NCBI GenBank assembly: GCA_003290165.1
Contig: QNQO01000201.1
Coordinates: 62,001-126,000, forward strand
Direction of reading: 5' to 3'
From: Berberis thunbergii
Lineage: Eukaryota; Streptophyta; Magnoliopsida; Ranunculales; Berberidaceae
DNA length: 64,000 nt
Each line of letters starts with the position of its first letter. Positions within the stretch are counted from its first letter, which is position 1. Both the position numbers and the translations under genes were made by a program. The notes beneath the pieces are model-generated. The model ran no database searches and was not told the DNA's origin. It was given only the letters and a program-made list of their open reading frames with translations. Shown one piece after another: positions 1-9,795 of the stretch.

Positions 1-876
1 GTTAAAATATCATTATAACCATCGGTGAGAAGCCATAGGTACATCAATCAAGACACAACCAACCCAACACCTTGATAGGAAGACATGTTGCACCGAAATT
101 GAACATCAAAAGAGATAACATGTTCATATTAATCCCATCCCATTCCTCATGTCAATTCTCAACTTCTGAATCTCCAACATATTGTGGACAATTGAGCTTT
201 GGGCATCATCATCCATTGGATAAAAAAACCCCAGACCAAGCTGTTGCGGTCCAAAGTGCCTCCATTCCAAGCAACAAATAGTGAATGGTCTCCTCTTCTG
301 CCTCCTCACCAATCTCAAAGATTTTGCCCATCTCAATCCCTATAGCTTCAAGCTTGAAGCCTGTCAATATCAAGACTCAACCATTTAAGAATTGAAAAGA
401 TCGTCAAAAACATATTAATTTTTTTTTCAGTCGAATAAACAGAAAATTATATTAAAAGAGGGCAAGTAATTGGGATTGAGAAACCACAAACTTCCAAAAG
501 AAAAATCACCACAAGGGAGCTTTTTCTGAGCATTCACCTTCTGACCTAAACTTTCGTAGGGGCTGTGGTCGAGTGTTCCATCACTTGTCCCCCCTTGTAT
601 TCCTCTGCCGGGTGTTTGATTGCTTTGTCTTTCAATCAGTGCATCTACATCCATTCGGAGCAGAGGTTCACCCCTGCTTATCAGAAATGGTATCTATGAT
701 GAAAGGGTTGCCAAGGGCGGTCAAATCTGTAAGGCTATTTTGTATCAAAAGCCGTTCCTAAAACAGGATCTGCTTACTATTTAAAAAGGCTATCCCACAC
801 GAAAATACGCACATGAAAGGTACTACCAGTTATTATTCCCAATCCAATCCCAGCTCCAAATGGGAGCGTTTATTTC
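1..876. other. Unassigned AT-rich DNA, no gene recognised
   Basis: Short open frames occur on both strands, but none shows a known domain, a repeat pattern or a convincing splice structure. The only structured item is a possible LINE 3' tail on the minus strand, listed separately. The stretch is best read as intergenic or old transposon-derived DNA. Confidence 0.5.
419..654 (-). mobile_element. Possible LINE 3' tail (minus strand)
   Basis: Read on the minus strand, this stretch ends in a short weakly coding tail followed by CTCTTTTAATATAATTTTC and then a run of nine A (plus-strand T run 419-427). A similar TTTTTAATATA...TTTTGTGC-A(n) tail ends the recognisable LINE at 13440-13478. That resemblance is the only evidence; no RT or RNase H motif is seen. 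It could be chance AT-rich sequence. Confidence 0.25.
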
Positions 877-966
877 CCTACAAATAGCCTCTAAGCCTCT
901 CTTTTGTATTTTTTTTAAGATTCCTACAAATAGCCTCTAAGCCTCTCTTTTGTATTTTTTAAGATT
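877..966. repeat. Two-unit tandem duplication, about 45 bp per unit
   Basis: The unit beginning CCTACAAATAGCCTCTAAGC and ending in AAGATT occurs twice back to back (877-922 and 923-966). The copies are identical except for two extra T in the T run of the first. The near-identity suggests a recent slippage or duplication event. No coding role is apparent. Confidence 0.9.
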
Positions 967-1385
967 CAGGCATTTCTCTCCCTTCCAAATGACCCAAAAG
1001 GTTGCCCTTTCGAAGTAAAGGTTCGATCCTTCATAAGGACACCCACTGGAGGAAGCTTTGAGGGTTGGGATTGAGCCTCCAGCCTCTAAACAGATTCGCA
1101 CCAGATCTTCTGACTGCTTGTTAAATTTATGTTGAAGTTTTTCAGAAACGCTAAACATTTTGATAATGTCTAATTTGTTTTTATTACTTATGATTGTGTT
1201 ATGCCTTTTGTAGTAATCTAATAGTAACGTAGCATATGGTTGTGCATGAATATATTTTTTCTCCATATTTTTGTCACTACCATTTAATAAAAGCTTGGTT
1301 AGACAACATTCTAATACCACATTATGGTATTTCTTCCTTATTATGCTTGTATCATGATTTCATTAATTTTTCTCCTGATTATTTA
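967..1385. other. Unassigned stretch left of an LTR element
   Basis: A minus-strand open frame of 127 codons covers 937-1320, but its protein has no recognisable family motif, it is rich in Lys and Asn as expected of AT-rich DNA, and it runs into the tandem duplication. I see nothing else here. Confidence 0.4.
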
Positions 1386-1671
1386 TGTAATCGGGTTATT
1401 TTAGTAATATTATTATTAGAAATATCGTAATTGGGCCTATTTAGTACCAGTCCATAATAGTTAGGACATTAGTTTCCAATTAGGGTTAGATTTGTTTGTT
1501 TGTCAGAGAAGTTACGACAATCATAAATAAGGCATAGGTTTTTAATTGTTAGCCAGTTGATTGAAAAAAAGAATAATTATTTTGTCTACTTGTTTTTCAA
1601 TTATCGTAGATTTATTTCAATTCCTATTTCATATTTCAATTTTTTGCTTAGTTATAGTTTTAATTCTATCA
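1386..1671 (+). repeat. 5' LTR of the small LTR element
   Basis: It begins TGTAATCGGG and ends TTCTATCA, directly before the primer-binding site. It aligns over its length with 3369-3638, with scattered substitutions and a few short indels, so the insertion is not young. Confidence 0.8.
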
Positions 1672-1673
1672 AT

Positions 1674-1685
1674 TGGTATCAGAGC
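1674..1685 (+). promoter_or_regulatory. Primer-binding site (initiator tRNA-Met type)
   Basis: TGGTATCAGAGC matches the complement of the 3' end of plant initiator tRNA-Met, the common primer of plant LTR elements. It sits 2 bp after the LTR end, the usual spacing. Confidence 0.85.
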
Positions 1686-1749
1686 CGAAATAGTTCTAAT
1701 TATTTGGTTCGATTTATAGAAAATTTGCTTGAGAAGAAAAATCTTGGAA

Positions 1750-2260
1750 ATGACAGAGAATAGGAAAAATAAACTAGAAAAAGGGATGAAACTGATGATC
1801 ACAGAATTTATGGCATGCATCAAAGAAGCCACGTCCACAAGTAGCACTATTGCAACGGCAACACCACAAGGACCCTGCAAAGGCGAGTCACTTCACCCAA
1901 TCGATCATCACAGTCGATCTCTTACCTCCTCCCTCCTCCTGAATCAATCGCACATTTCCCACTGTGAATCGATCACACAGGTCGATCGAGTTCCATCCAC
2001 ATACGTCGATTGCAACTCTCACGAGGTCGATTGCATTCCTCTCTCTGAATCGATCGACTTCCCCTCGCACAGCCCGATTTACCGTCACAAACCCCAACCA
2101 TCCCCTCTGTCACACCACCAGTCATCCCCTCGATTAGACAGCCCGATCACCCCTTCCACACCTCCGTCATCCTCAACGCCCCCTCTAGCGTCTGTTCCCG
2201 ACCCGCCACCCCCACGCATTCTTATCCCATTCAACCCAAACAAAGAAGAGAAATTAAAGA
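1750..2260 (+). pseudogene. Gag-like reading frame, interrupted by a TRIM
   Basis: A frame opens at the ATG at 1750, 65 bp after the primer site, where gag normally starts. The first 35 residues are charged and helical (MTENRKNKLEKGMKLMITEF). The rest is rich in Ser, Pro, His and Thr and resembles no gag core or zinc knuckle I know. The frame runs uninterrupted to 2260 and stops only because the TRIM begins at 2261 and supplies a TAG. The sequence right of the TRIM (2790 on) continues with similar Lys/Glu-rich codons, so the original frame extended further. Function inferred from position only. Confidence 0.4.
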
Positions 2261-2473
2261 TGTAGAAATATTGAACCCACTCCAATTATCCATGGGCCTA
2301 AAATTGCCCATGCCTTATCCACGGTAGTACCGTGTGCATGCACGGTGTAATTGTACGATTGGTACCCACCGATATAGTTGTATTCCCACGACCTTTCTCT
2401 CACTTCCGCTTGATATATGATTAGATTCGCCCTCTCTACAAGTTCGAACTTTTAGAGAGTTGGCAATTTAACA
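2261..2473 (+). repeat. 5' LTR of the TRIM
   Basis: Starts TGTAGAAATATTGAACCC and ends AATTTAACA just before the PBS. Inside it has TACCGTGTGCATGCACGGT, an imperfect palindrome that is degraded in the 3' copy. Confidence 0.85.
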
Positions 2474-2485
2474 TGGTATTAGAGC
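2474..2485 (+). promoter_or_regulatory. TRIM primer-binding site
   Basis: TGGTATTAGAGC differs from the initiator-Met type site by one base (C to T at position 7). It directly follows the LTR. Confidence 0.8.
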
Positions 2486-2568
2486 ATTGATCCTCGGAGG
2501 TCGTGGGTTCGAGTCTTGTTCTGCACAATCGCTGTGAGAATTTTTAATATTTTCCTCGCACTAGCGCT

Positions 2569-2577
2569 AAGGGGGAG
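2569..2577 (+). promoter_or_regulatory. TRIM polypurine tract
   Basis: AAGGGGGAG lies immediately before the TG of the right LTR, the place where plus-strand DNA synthesis is primed in LTR elements. Confidence 0.85.
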
Positions 2578-2789
2578 TGTCGGAATATTGAACCCACTCC
2601 AATTATCCATAACCTAAAACTGCCCATGTCTTATCCACAGTAGTACCGTGTGAATTAACGGTTGAATTGTACGAATGGTACCCACCGATAGAGTTGCATT
2701 CCCACAATCTCGCACTCACTTCCGTTTGATATATGATTAAATTCGCCCTCTTTACAAGTTCGAGCTTTTAGAGAGTTGGCAATTTAATA
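2578..2789 (+). repeat. 3' LTR of the TRIM
   Basis: Starts TGTCGGAATATTGAACCC and ends AATTTAATA. It aligns collinearly with the left LTR and has a 2-bp deletion near its start. Confidence 0.85.
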
Positions 2790-3368
2790 GAAGATGTAAA
2801 AGAAGAAAACAACGGGGAATAGTGGAAAACATACTTGATTCTGACCATGATCCACCACGAAGTGGCTACTAACAACAACATCCACCCCATTGCCAAGTTC
2901 TTCCCGCATACAACAGCAACCTTCGTCGGTCTGGTTGTTACATTTCATATGAAGGAGATGCCCTTCATCGTGAAGAAGTTCATTTTGGGATGGGATATTT
3001 ACACCCAACAAACTCTTAGTCCCACCACATTGTTTAACTTCTCTTTTGATGAGGATCGGGATATTTGTAGCCGAATAGATGAACATGTACCACCACAAGG
3101 ATCTGATTTTTATGTTGTCATAGTTATTCACCACCACAGGATCAATAATGTAACATCGCGAACAATGTTTATGATCCAGTTTGTGTCAATTTTATGGAAA
3201 ATTTTAGGACTCATTTGTGCACAATTTTGGGGTGCAAGCAACTACAAAAGAAAAGTTCAAGGTCGACTTCTGCTCATGCATTTTGCCTTGTGTTCTCTAA
3301 GTGATTGTATTTGTCTGCCTTCTTCGACTTCAAGCTCAAGGACGAGCTTCTTCAACTCGGGAAGTTGA
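2790..3368 (+). other. 3' half of the small LTR element interior
   Basis: An open frame of 177 codons (2835-3368) ends exactly at the LTR border, but the protein matches nothing I recognise and has no retroelement motif. The last 40 bp are moderately purine-rich (GGGAAGTTGA before the LTR) and may serve as a weak polypurine tract. Confidence 0.4.
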
Positions 3369-3638
3369 TGTAAGCGAGTTAATTTAGTAATATTGTAATT
3401 GAGACTATTTAGTAACCGTCCATAATAATTAGGACATTAGTTTCCAATTATGGTTAGGTTTGTTTGTTTGCCAAAGAAGTTAGGACAATTATAAATGAGG
3501 CATAGGTTGTTCATTGTTATGCAGTTGATTGAATACAAAAATATTTAATTTGTTTATTTGATTTTCAATTATCATAGATTTATTTCAATTCATGTTTCGT
3601 ATTTCAATTCTTACTTAGTTATAGTTTTAATTTTATCA
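3369..3638 (+). repeat. 3' LTR of the small LTR element
   Basis: Starts TGTAAGCGAG and ends TTTTATCA. It is collinear with the 5' LTR and 16 bp shorter through small deletions near its start. Confidence 0.8.
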
Positions 3639-3755
3639 TTTTTTCCACTACATTTTTAGCGACTTATCAGCGAAATATTAAAAAACAATTTGCCTTATTT
3701 ACACCATTTCCCACGCCTCATGAAAGGTTACCGCCTTAGTTTCCAGTTAAACTTT

Positions 3756-3865
3756 TTTAAAGAGACATTAAGAGATAGCCCCACTTCATAATGTGAAACT
3801 CAAAGTATCCCTCAACTTTTTACAAAATTTGTGGTACCCTTCAAGACTAAAAGTCAACGACAGTC
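3756..3865 (+). repeat. Left terminal inverted repeat
   Basis: It runs from TTTAAAGAGACATT to CAACGACAGTC. Against the right copy the core is nearly perfect, while the outer 20 bp and the A/T-rich middle carry indels. Confidence 0.7.
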
Positions 3866-4025
3866 TTATGTTTTTTAGCATGTACTTGATTTTTTTTCTT
3901 CTCCTTGTTTTCTTTCAATGGGTTTCTTTTCCTCCTTGTTTTCTTAAGATGGTCGTCTACTTTCCATATTTCATATAGTATTTAATCAAGTTTTTTGTAG
4001 TGCACTCGATTTAAAATACGATTTG

Positions 4026-5974
4026 TCATATGGAGTATTCCCCCCTCAAGTTCTTAGGTAGACCGGAGTTGATAAACATGGTATTAATCATCTCTTTCAA
4101 GGTTCTGTTTTTCCTTTCAGCGACTCCATTTGATTGTGGTGAGTAAAAAGCAAGAGTTTGGTGTACAATACCATTTTGCTCACATTTCTCTGCGAATGAA
4201 GATTCATACTCACCACCTCTATCAGATCTCAATATTTTGATCTTTTTATTTAACTCAATATTTTAATCTTTTTATTTAATTAATTTTCGACTTCAGTTTG
4301 CATTTTACAAACGCATTGATTGTTTCATCGATGCTATTTAGTAAATACACATAACAATACCGTGAACAATCATCAATAAATGTAATAAAATATTTCTTCC
4401 CACCTCGCGTAGGAATTGATCTGAAATCACATAATTGATATGTAGTAAACCCAAAATTTTGGTGTTTCTTTATACTTAATGAAAAAAATGTTTAGTAAAT
4501 TTGGCTTTTACGCAAACCTTGCATTTGTGTAGTGATATATTATCAAATTTATGGATTAACCTAGACTAGCCAACTTCTTCATTTTTTAAAATTCACATGA
4601 CCTAATCTATCATGCCACAATGTAGGGGACTCGAGCAAATAAGAAACAAATATTGAATTATGAATGATCATTACATTGGCCTTGAAAAGAACATTTGTAA
4701 GGTAACCAAGTCCGACATATATTTCGTTTTTGGACGGGACAAATTTCCCTGACTCAAACAATTTTGGAATTACTTTCTACCAGAAGAGATCCAAAGATTA
4801 AATTATTCCTTATCTTTGGAACGTGCAAAACGTCTTTCATGGTGACATTCTTGCCTAAGGTATATTTTAATACCATAGTTCCCTTGTCTTCAATTGTCGA
4901 AACTGATTCATTTTCCATGAAGACCTTGTCATTGACTCATTGTTATTCAACTTCCCATAAGTTGAAAACATGGTCTTATCGCAGCAAATGTGGCGTGTTG
5001 CACCAATGTCAAGCCACCATATGCAAGGATGATTAACGAGGTAAACTTCAGATACATTAGCGCTAATTTGTAAACTTTCCATAAGACAGTCAAGAGTTTC
5101 TGACAAGCTTGCTCGAGAAGACCGGCATTCATTGTCTTCATCCTTGTGGTTTCGGCAATCTTTCACAAGATGACCCTTCGTGCCATAAACATAGCAAGAG
5201 CCTTTGAACCTTTTAAAGTTTGCACGGCTTTTGGAGTTGACATCACTTCCTCCTTCTTCAAAGAGCGCTTCTTTTTGTGAGAGTTCTTCTGCTGCTTTAA
5301 ACTCTCGATGGCATCCTTTGTTTCAACTGTTGTACGCTTGTTTGTTCCTCGATTTTCTTCCTCAATCTTTAGGCGAGTGATTAAGACTTCAAGACTCATC
5401 TCCTCACGCTTGTGTTTCAGATAGTGCTTGAAATCTTTCCAATTGGTAGGGAGTTTCCCAATGATAGTAGCAATCTGGAAAGATTTGCCAATGATGTGGC
5501 TTTCAACCTGCATTTCATGAATGAGAATTTGGATTTCTTGGATCTAGAGAATGAAAATTTTAGCATCAGTCATCTTGTAATCCATAAACTTGTCAACGAT
5601 AAATTTCTTTAGTTCAACATACTCCGTTTTGTACTTCTTTTCAATGCCCCCCACAACACCGTTTATAGTACTATAGACTTTGTACAAAACCTCATCCAAC
5701 GAATTCAGTACGTAGTTTCCACACAGAAAGTCAGAATGCCTCCGAGCTTCAATTGCGAGGAACACTTCGTTGTGGCTCTCTTGGGTGTCTCCATCCTTTG
5801 GAGTTGGTTCATATTCGGTAAGAAACTTTGCAAAACCCAATGTTATTAATAACATCTTGCTTTGCATGTTTTAAAATCAACTCCTTTGAATTTGTCTGAC
5901 CTATCATGAGAAAGAACTTTAGTGACTCCAGAGGTCACCCCAGCAATTAAATTGGTTTCATTTTTATCTCCCAT
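4026..5974 (-). pseudogene. Degenerate Ty1/copia gag-protease-integrase (minus strand)
   Basis: Reading leftward from an ATG at 5974, the domains follow copia order. Gag fragments cover 5974-5163, including the LPTNWKDFKHYLKH segment. A protease piece carries DIGATRHIC around 5010-5030 (usual D-T/S-G changed to D-I-G). A GAG-pre-integrase piece with LWHDRLGHVNFKK lies at 4579-4640. Integrase core pieces with YFITFIDDCS-type sequence (about 4340-4400), SDRGGEY and NGVAERKNRT (4026-4232) follow. Many frameshifts and stops separate them, and a short A/T duplication lies at 4215-4285. The sequence stops inside integrase; RT and RNase H are absent, so the element is 3'-truncated. It cannot encode a working polyprotein. 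Confidence 0.85.
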
Positions 5975-6204
5975 ATTTCTATTTGTCACATAGAAAAAAC
6001 ACAGTTTATTTGTTATGAGTAATAATACAAATAAATCAAACTTTGTCACACAGAGAATTTAATTAAATTAAGTACTATAAAAACGGTATCTTAATCAGAG
6101 TTCTAAAGTATATAAAGTCTATATCAAATTTGTGTAATAAAAAACAAATAAAACATTGATAGAGTTCTAAAATATATAAACACTAAAACTTATTGTACAA
6201 AAAA

Positions 6205-6340
6205 GTATGTTGAAATTAATAGTACAAATAAAACATACTGTACAAAACAGTATATTTAATATGTGTGTACAAATAAAATATATTGTGCAAAACAGTATGT
6301 TTAATATACCTGTACAAATTTTACTCTACGAAACAGTAGT
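6205..6340. repeat. Imperfect tandem repeat, about 45 bp, three units
   Basis: Units built on GTACAAATAAAACATACTGT and ACAAAACAGTATGTTTAATA recur about every 43-46 bp. They lie in the leader between the probable LTR (6541-7267) and gag of the minus-strand copia element. Such leader repeats are seen in some LTR elements; no function can be shown here. Confidence 0.6.
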
Positions 6341-6540
6341 CGAAACACATTCGAAGTCTGTAATTAAAACGAAATATGTTTTTTTACCATAGTGGTATGC
6401 TCTGGATATATTTGATAAATCAGACACCTTTTGACCCAGAGTGATGTGCTCTAGATGTATTTGATTAGAGTTGTAAACAAACTCTGAAATTGATACAGAC
6501 TGTATATTGTCTTAAGATTGTTGGAAACAATCTATAACAG

Positions 6541-7267
6541 TGTTGGGGGATGGGATGTAATCTGAGGCTTGTTGAATGCAATGTCCTTAATACAATATTC
6601 GACCCGTCTCGGGGCAACGTTGATGGTCGTTAGTCTCCAAAGATACGACATTTGTCCTTGTCCCTAATACAATTTAGGACAAAAACTCGGGTGAATGGAT
6701 ATATGAATTGACTACTTGAGATGAACGGGAAGGAACCTACTTGTTTGAATGTAAACTCTACTTTTGTGTTGGTTGTTTTTGTAATGATGAAATGCTCTAT
6801 ATCTTTTCAATATCTCAAATGGCTAGTTTGAAATCCTACTTATAGGCTATAGCAAATGAAACATTGCGTACCTGCTGCTAGAAGACACCAAGACATGCCA
6901 GGAAAACACCTACTGGCTGACGGAAACTAAGGAAATCCTAACCGATTAGAAGTTTGTCCAAAAAGAGATAAGACCCAAGCCCATCCCGATCCGATCAAAG
7001 TGGTCGGTCAGACGGACGACTGTGCACGCGCACAGTTGTGTATTTAACATTATACACATTATCCATAGTCTTCGATCATAAGGACATGTTGTACCCCTTG
7101 GGGCACACCCTATGTAACAAATACATAGTATTTAAACAAGCTAAAATTACTTTATATATTAGATATGGGACTAAAGTATATGTCAGCTAAAATGACCTTA
7201 TGTAATAAGTTTACATAAAGAACGATTTACCTCATTCAACCTTATGGAAATGCATAAATTTCCAACA
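6541..7267 (-). repeat. Probable 5' LTR of the minus-strand copia element
   Basis: On the minus strand this 727-bp segment starts TGTTGGAAATTTATGC and ends CATCCCCCAACA, the TGTTGG...CCAACA inverted ends usual for copia LTRs. It lies upstream of the gag start at 5974, as a 5' LTR should. There is no second copy in the window to align and no standard TGGTATCAGAGC site after it, so the call rests on ends and position. Confidence 0.5.
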
Positions 7268-8389
7268 CAAAGCATGTGCAACATTTCACAACCATGATGG
7301 TGACCTATGCAGTTAAATCGGAAAGCGGTCATAGCGCGGTCCAGGACCGAATTACGATTAACCGAAATTAATCAGATTTAATCGGCCATTTTTTTAAGTA
7401 TATATTTTTAAAATTTAATCATAGTCATAGATTGCAAAATAAATAATTAATCAAAATGGTGTAAATTTGTAATTATATAACTTTACTAATTATCTGCCAA
7501 GCTACTTGTAAAGAAACTAAAAAAAAATTGTAGATTGGTTTAATAGTCAAGCTACCAAGACAAACACTAAATTTAACAGGAAGAACCAACCTACCTATCT
7601 CACTAACCCATAAAGTTAAACCGTATTACTTTGGACCGGAGATATTTCTAGGTCACTTTGTACAAACAAAAATACTCTACATCCACAGGATTATGCCAAT
7701 ATATTCTAGATCAACGAATAACGGAAGTCATGACTAAAGTGCGTAAAAATTGTGTGGATTTGTCACGCATAATCACAAACTGAAAAGTGAGGTTCAATTA
7801 TCAGTGCTCTTAGTTAAAAGGCCAAAAAATGTAAAATACACAGAAAGATGGGAGTTTGGCATCAACAACAACTTAATCTTATTTGTTTCGACAACGATCA
7901 ACCGTTTCACCAAAATCCATATCACTACAAACAACCTCAACAAACAAGCTCCCCTACTCCATATAAATTCTACACAGGAGGGAGAAGAAGAGGGGAGACC
8001 GAGTGGGATGGGAACTGGCAGAAGAGAGAAGAGGGAAGTTAGGGTTGAAGTGGTACATACCTTTCTAAATTTGGTTTGAAGGAAGGGAGGAAAAGAAAGA
8101 TTGAGAGACACAAAGATCATCGTCGCCTTCTAGAACAAGAGATCTAGTCGTCGTCGCCGTCACCGTCCAGAGAACTTCATCTTCTCTCTTCTTTGTGAGT
8201 TTAGGTTTTATTTTTTCATACATAGCGATAAATCAGCGAGTCGACTGGGTCGATTAATCGGTGACTCTCCAATTTTTGCCAATTAATCGATGTCCGCTAA
8301 ACCCCAACCGATTTCACCCAATTCAGTTCGGTCAAACTCCGAATTGCGATTAATTGACGATTTTTCGCCTCATTAATAACTTAGGGTGT
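7268..8389. other. Unassigned segment with AATCG-rich blocks
   Basis: Blocks rich in ATTAATCG/CGATTAAT occur at about 7313-7390 and 8225-8365, partly in inverted orientation. The middle (about 7960-8200) resembles the GA/CT-rich leader of a plant gene but has no convincing coding frame. It may be the inside of the long-TIR element. Confidence 0.35.
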
Positions 8390-8498
8390 GACTGTCATTG
8401 ATTGTAGTCTTGGGGGTGTCACTAATTTTTTTTAAGTTGGGGAGTACTTTGAGTTTCACATTATGAAGTGGGGGTGCCTCTGAATGTCCATTTTTAAA
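8390..8498 (-). repeat. Right terminal inverted repeat
   Basis: This is the reverse complement of 3756-3865. Its outer end reads GGTTTAAAAATGGACATTCA on the minus strand. Confidence 0.7.
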
Positions 8499-9787
8499 CC
8501 TTGCTCGTAATATGAGAGTGTTGCACAACTTGTTGACTAAAGTGAAATCAGTTAAGAGGATTTCTCAATAAGTGATATACCATTACCATGATCGAATTAA
8601 GAAAAGTAGAATAATTGACTCAATGACTGTAGCAACCTTGATTTGGTATACTCGTGTTTCAAATGTGCACCAGGAAGCAATTCAAAAGCCAACTCAGCAT
8701 CACACCTCAACTTTCCTACAAATCTACAATAGTGAGGTGTGTGTCAACTCTAAAAGATAACAAAAATGTTGTCAATTGCTTCTTCATGTGCGTACTTTCG
8801 AGTTATAGATGAAGTACCTCTGACTGAGGATATATCCTTCAGTCATTTCATTTTTTGAGACAAGCTCTAGGTTTGAGGATATATACTCATGAAGAAAATA
8901 TTTACTGTTCTTTAAATGCCAAATTAAACTTGCTCGTTATTCAGGTTTTTTAATAGCACTTTTATATTATTAATCTAAATCTATCTTTTACCTTAAACCA
9001 TTGCATCTTCGCACCAGACACTATGAGTGCTACAATGAGCCAAAAAGGTGTGAAGATCTTGATCCTAAATGGGGGAAAAAAAGTGTACGCTAAAGGGCAA
9101 CTTGAAATTTTCACCTATACACAATATCTAACACTTAATAAATACTTATAAATAGTATGAGTAACTCACCAAAGTCGCAATTTTAAAATAATCAAATTTA
9201 ACAGCCACTTTGCTCAAATTCAGGGGTGTTAAGTCTGCCGTCACCTATGGAAATAATTATGGTTAACTTTGTTAACATATTCCGAGTAGCATAATGTAAG
9301 TGAACATCGAACCCACCAAAATAAATAAATAGAGAAAAAAAATCAGTCATTTCAGGCCCTTTTTCTATATTATGGAACAGTTCATTAGCACAGTAATAAC
9401 TAATAAGGATATGCTCATCCAATGGTAGGAGCATAAATGAAGATTTTTATGAATAATAATATAAAGAAAATATGAGTATGGTCTAGGGAAGTAAAGTGAA
9501 GACAAATTACATAATGTTGAGGAGCATTTTTGTGCAAGTCCAAAGATCTTAAAAAAAGAGGAGGCCCAAAAGATACGCATAAAGATATCAAGCATAGACC
9601 AACAACAAATGAAACACTTGATCAACAAAATGGGATTCACTGTGCCAAACCTAATACTTTTTACGGTGAAAATGATGGCAATAGTAGAAAAACTTACTTG
9701 AAGTCCTTCACTGTGAACATTTTTCAGTAAAAAAAACCTAAAGCTACACTAAAAAAGTCATGTATGTATTTTTTCAGTGAACCTTCA
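8499..9787. other. Unassigned intergenic DNA
   Basis: No coding frame with a known motif is seen. A short palindrome, GACTGAGGATATATCCTTCAGTC-like, lies near 8820-8843. Otherwise it is ordinary AT-rich sequence. Confidence 0.5.
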
Positions 9788-9795
9788 CATTGAGC

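Larger units (their letters stand above)
2261..2789 (+). mobile_element. TRIM-type miniature LTR element nested in the small LTR element
   Basis: Two 212-213 bp direct repeats (2261-2473 and 2578-2789, about 85-90% alike by eye) surround only 104 bp. That interior has just a primer site TGGTATTAGAGC (2474-2485) and a purine tract AAGGGGGAG (2569-2577). This is the full set of parts of a TRIM: LTRs, PBS, PPT and no coding. The flanking pentamers are AAAGA (2256-2260) and GAAGA (2790-2794), a 4-of-5 match consistent with an aged duplication. Plus orientation follows from PBS and PPT. It split the gag-like frame of the outer element, so it is the younger of the two. Confidence 0.85.
1386..3638 (+). 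mobile_element. Small non-autonomous LTR retrotransposon
   Basis: Two direct repeats of about 270-286 bp, each starting TG and ending CA, bound this 2.25-kb unit (1386-1671 and 3369-3638). A TGGTATCAGAGC primer site lies two bases after the left repeat. The inside holds a short gag-like reading frame and no protease, RT or integrase, so the element could move only with enzymes supplied by another element. It is interrupted by a TRIM (2261-2789); without that insert it is about 1.7 kb. The bases next to the ends (ATTTA on the left, TTTTT on the right) do not form a clear duplication. Lineage cannot be assigned without pol. Confidence 0.8.
3756..8498. mobile_element. Long-TIR DNA element (MULE-like) or inverted MITE pair, about 4.7 kb
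   Basis: Segments 3756-3865 and 8390-8498 are inverted copies of each other over about 110 bp, sharing the core CCACTTCATAATGTGAAACT with scattered mismatches around it. Long terminal inverted repeats of this kind are typical of Mutator-like elements. I found no matching 9-bp flanking duplication and no transposase between the repeats; the interior is largely a minus-strand copia remnant. The alternative is two separate copies of one family in opposite orientation. Confidence 0.5.

Noticed and set aside
937..1320. Minus-strand open frame of 127 codons
   Set aside because: No known motif, composition as expected from AT-rich DNA, and it overlaps a recent tandem duplication.
2500..2520. tRNA-like T-arm text GGTCGTGGGTTCGAGTC in the TRIM interior
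   Set aside because: There is no cloverleaf around it, and similar text follows the primer site in other plant LTR elements, so it is not a tRNA gene.
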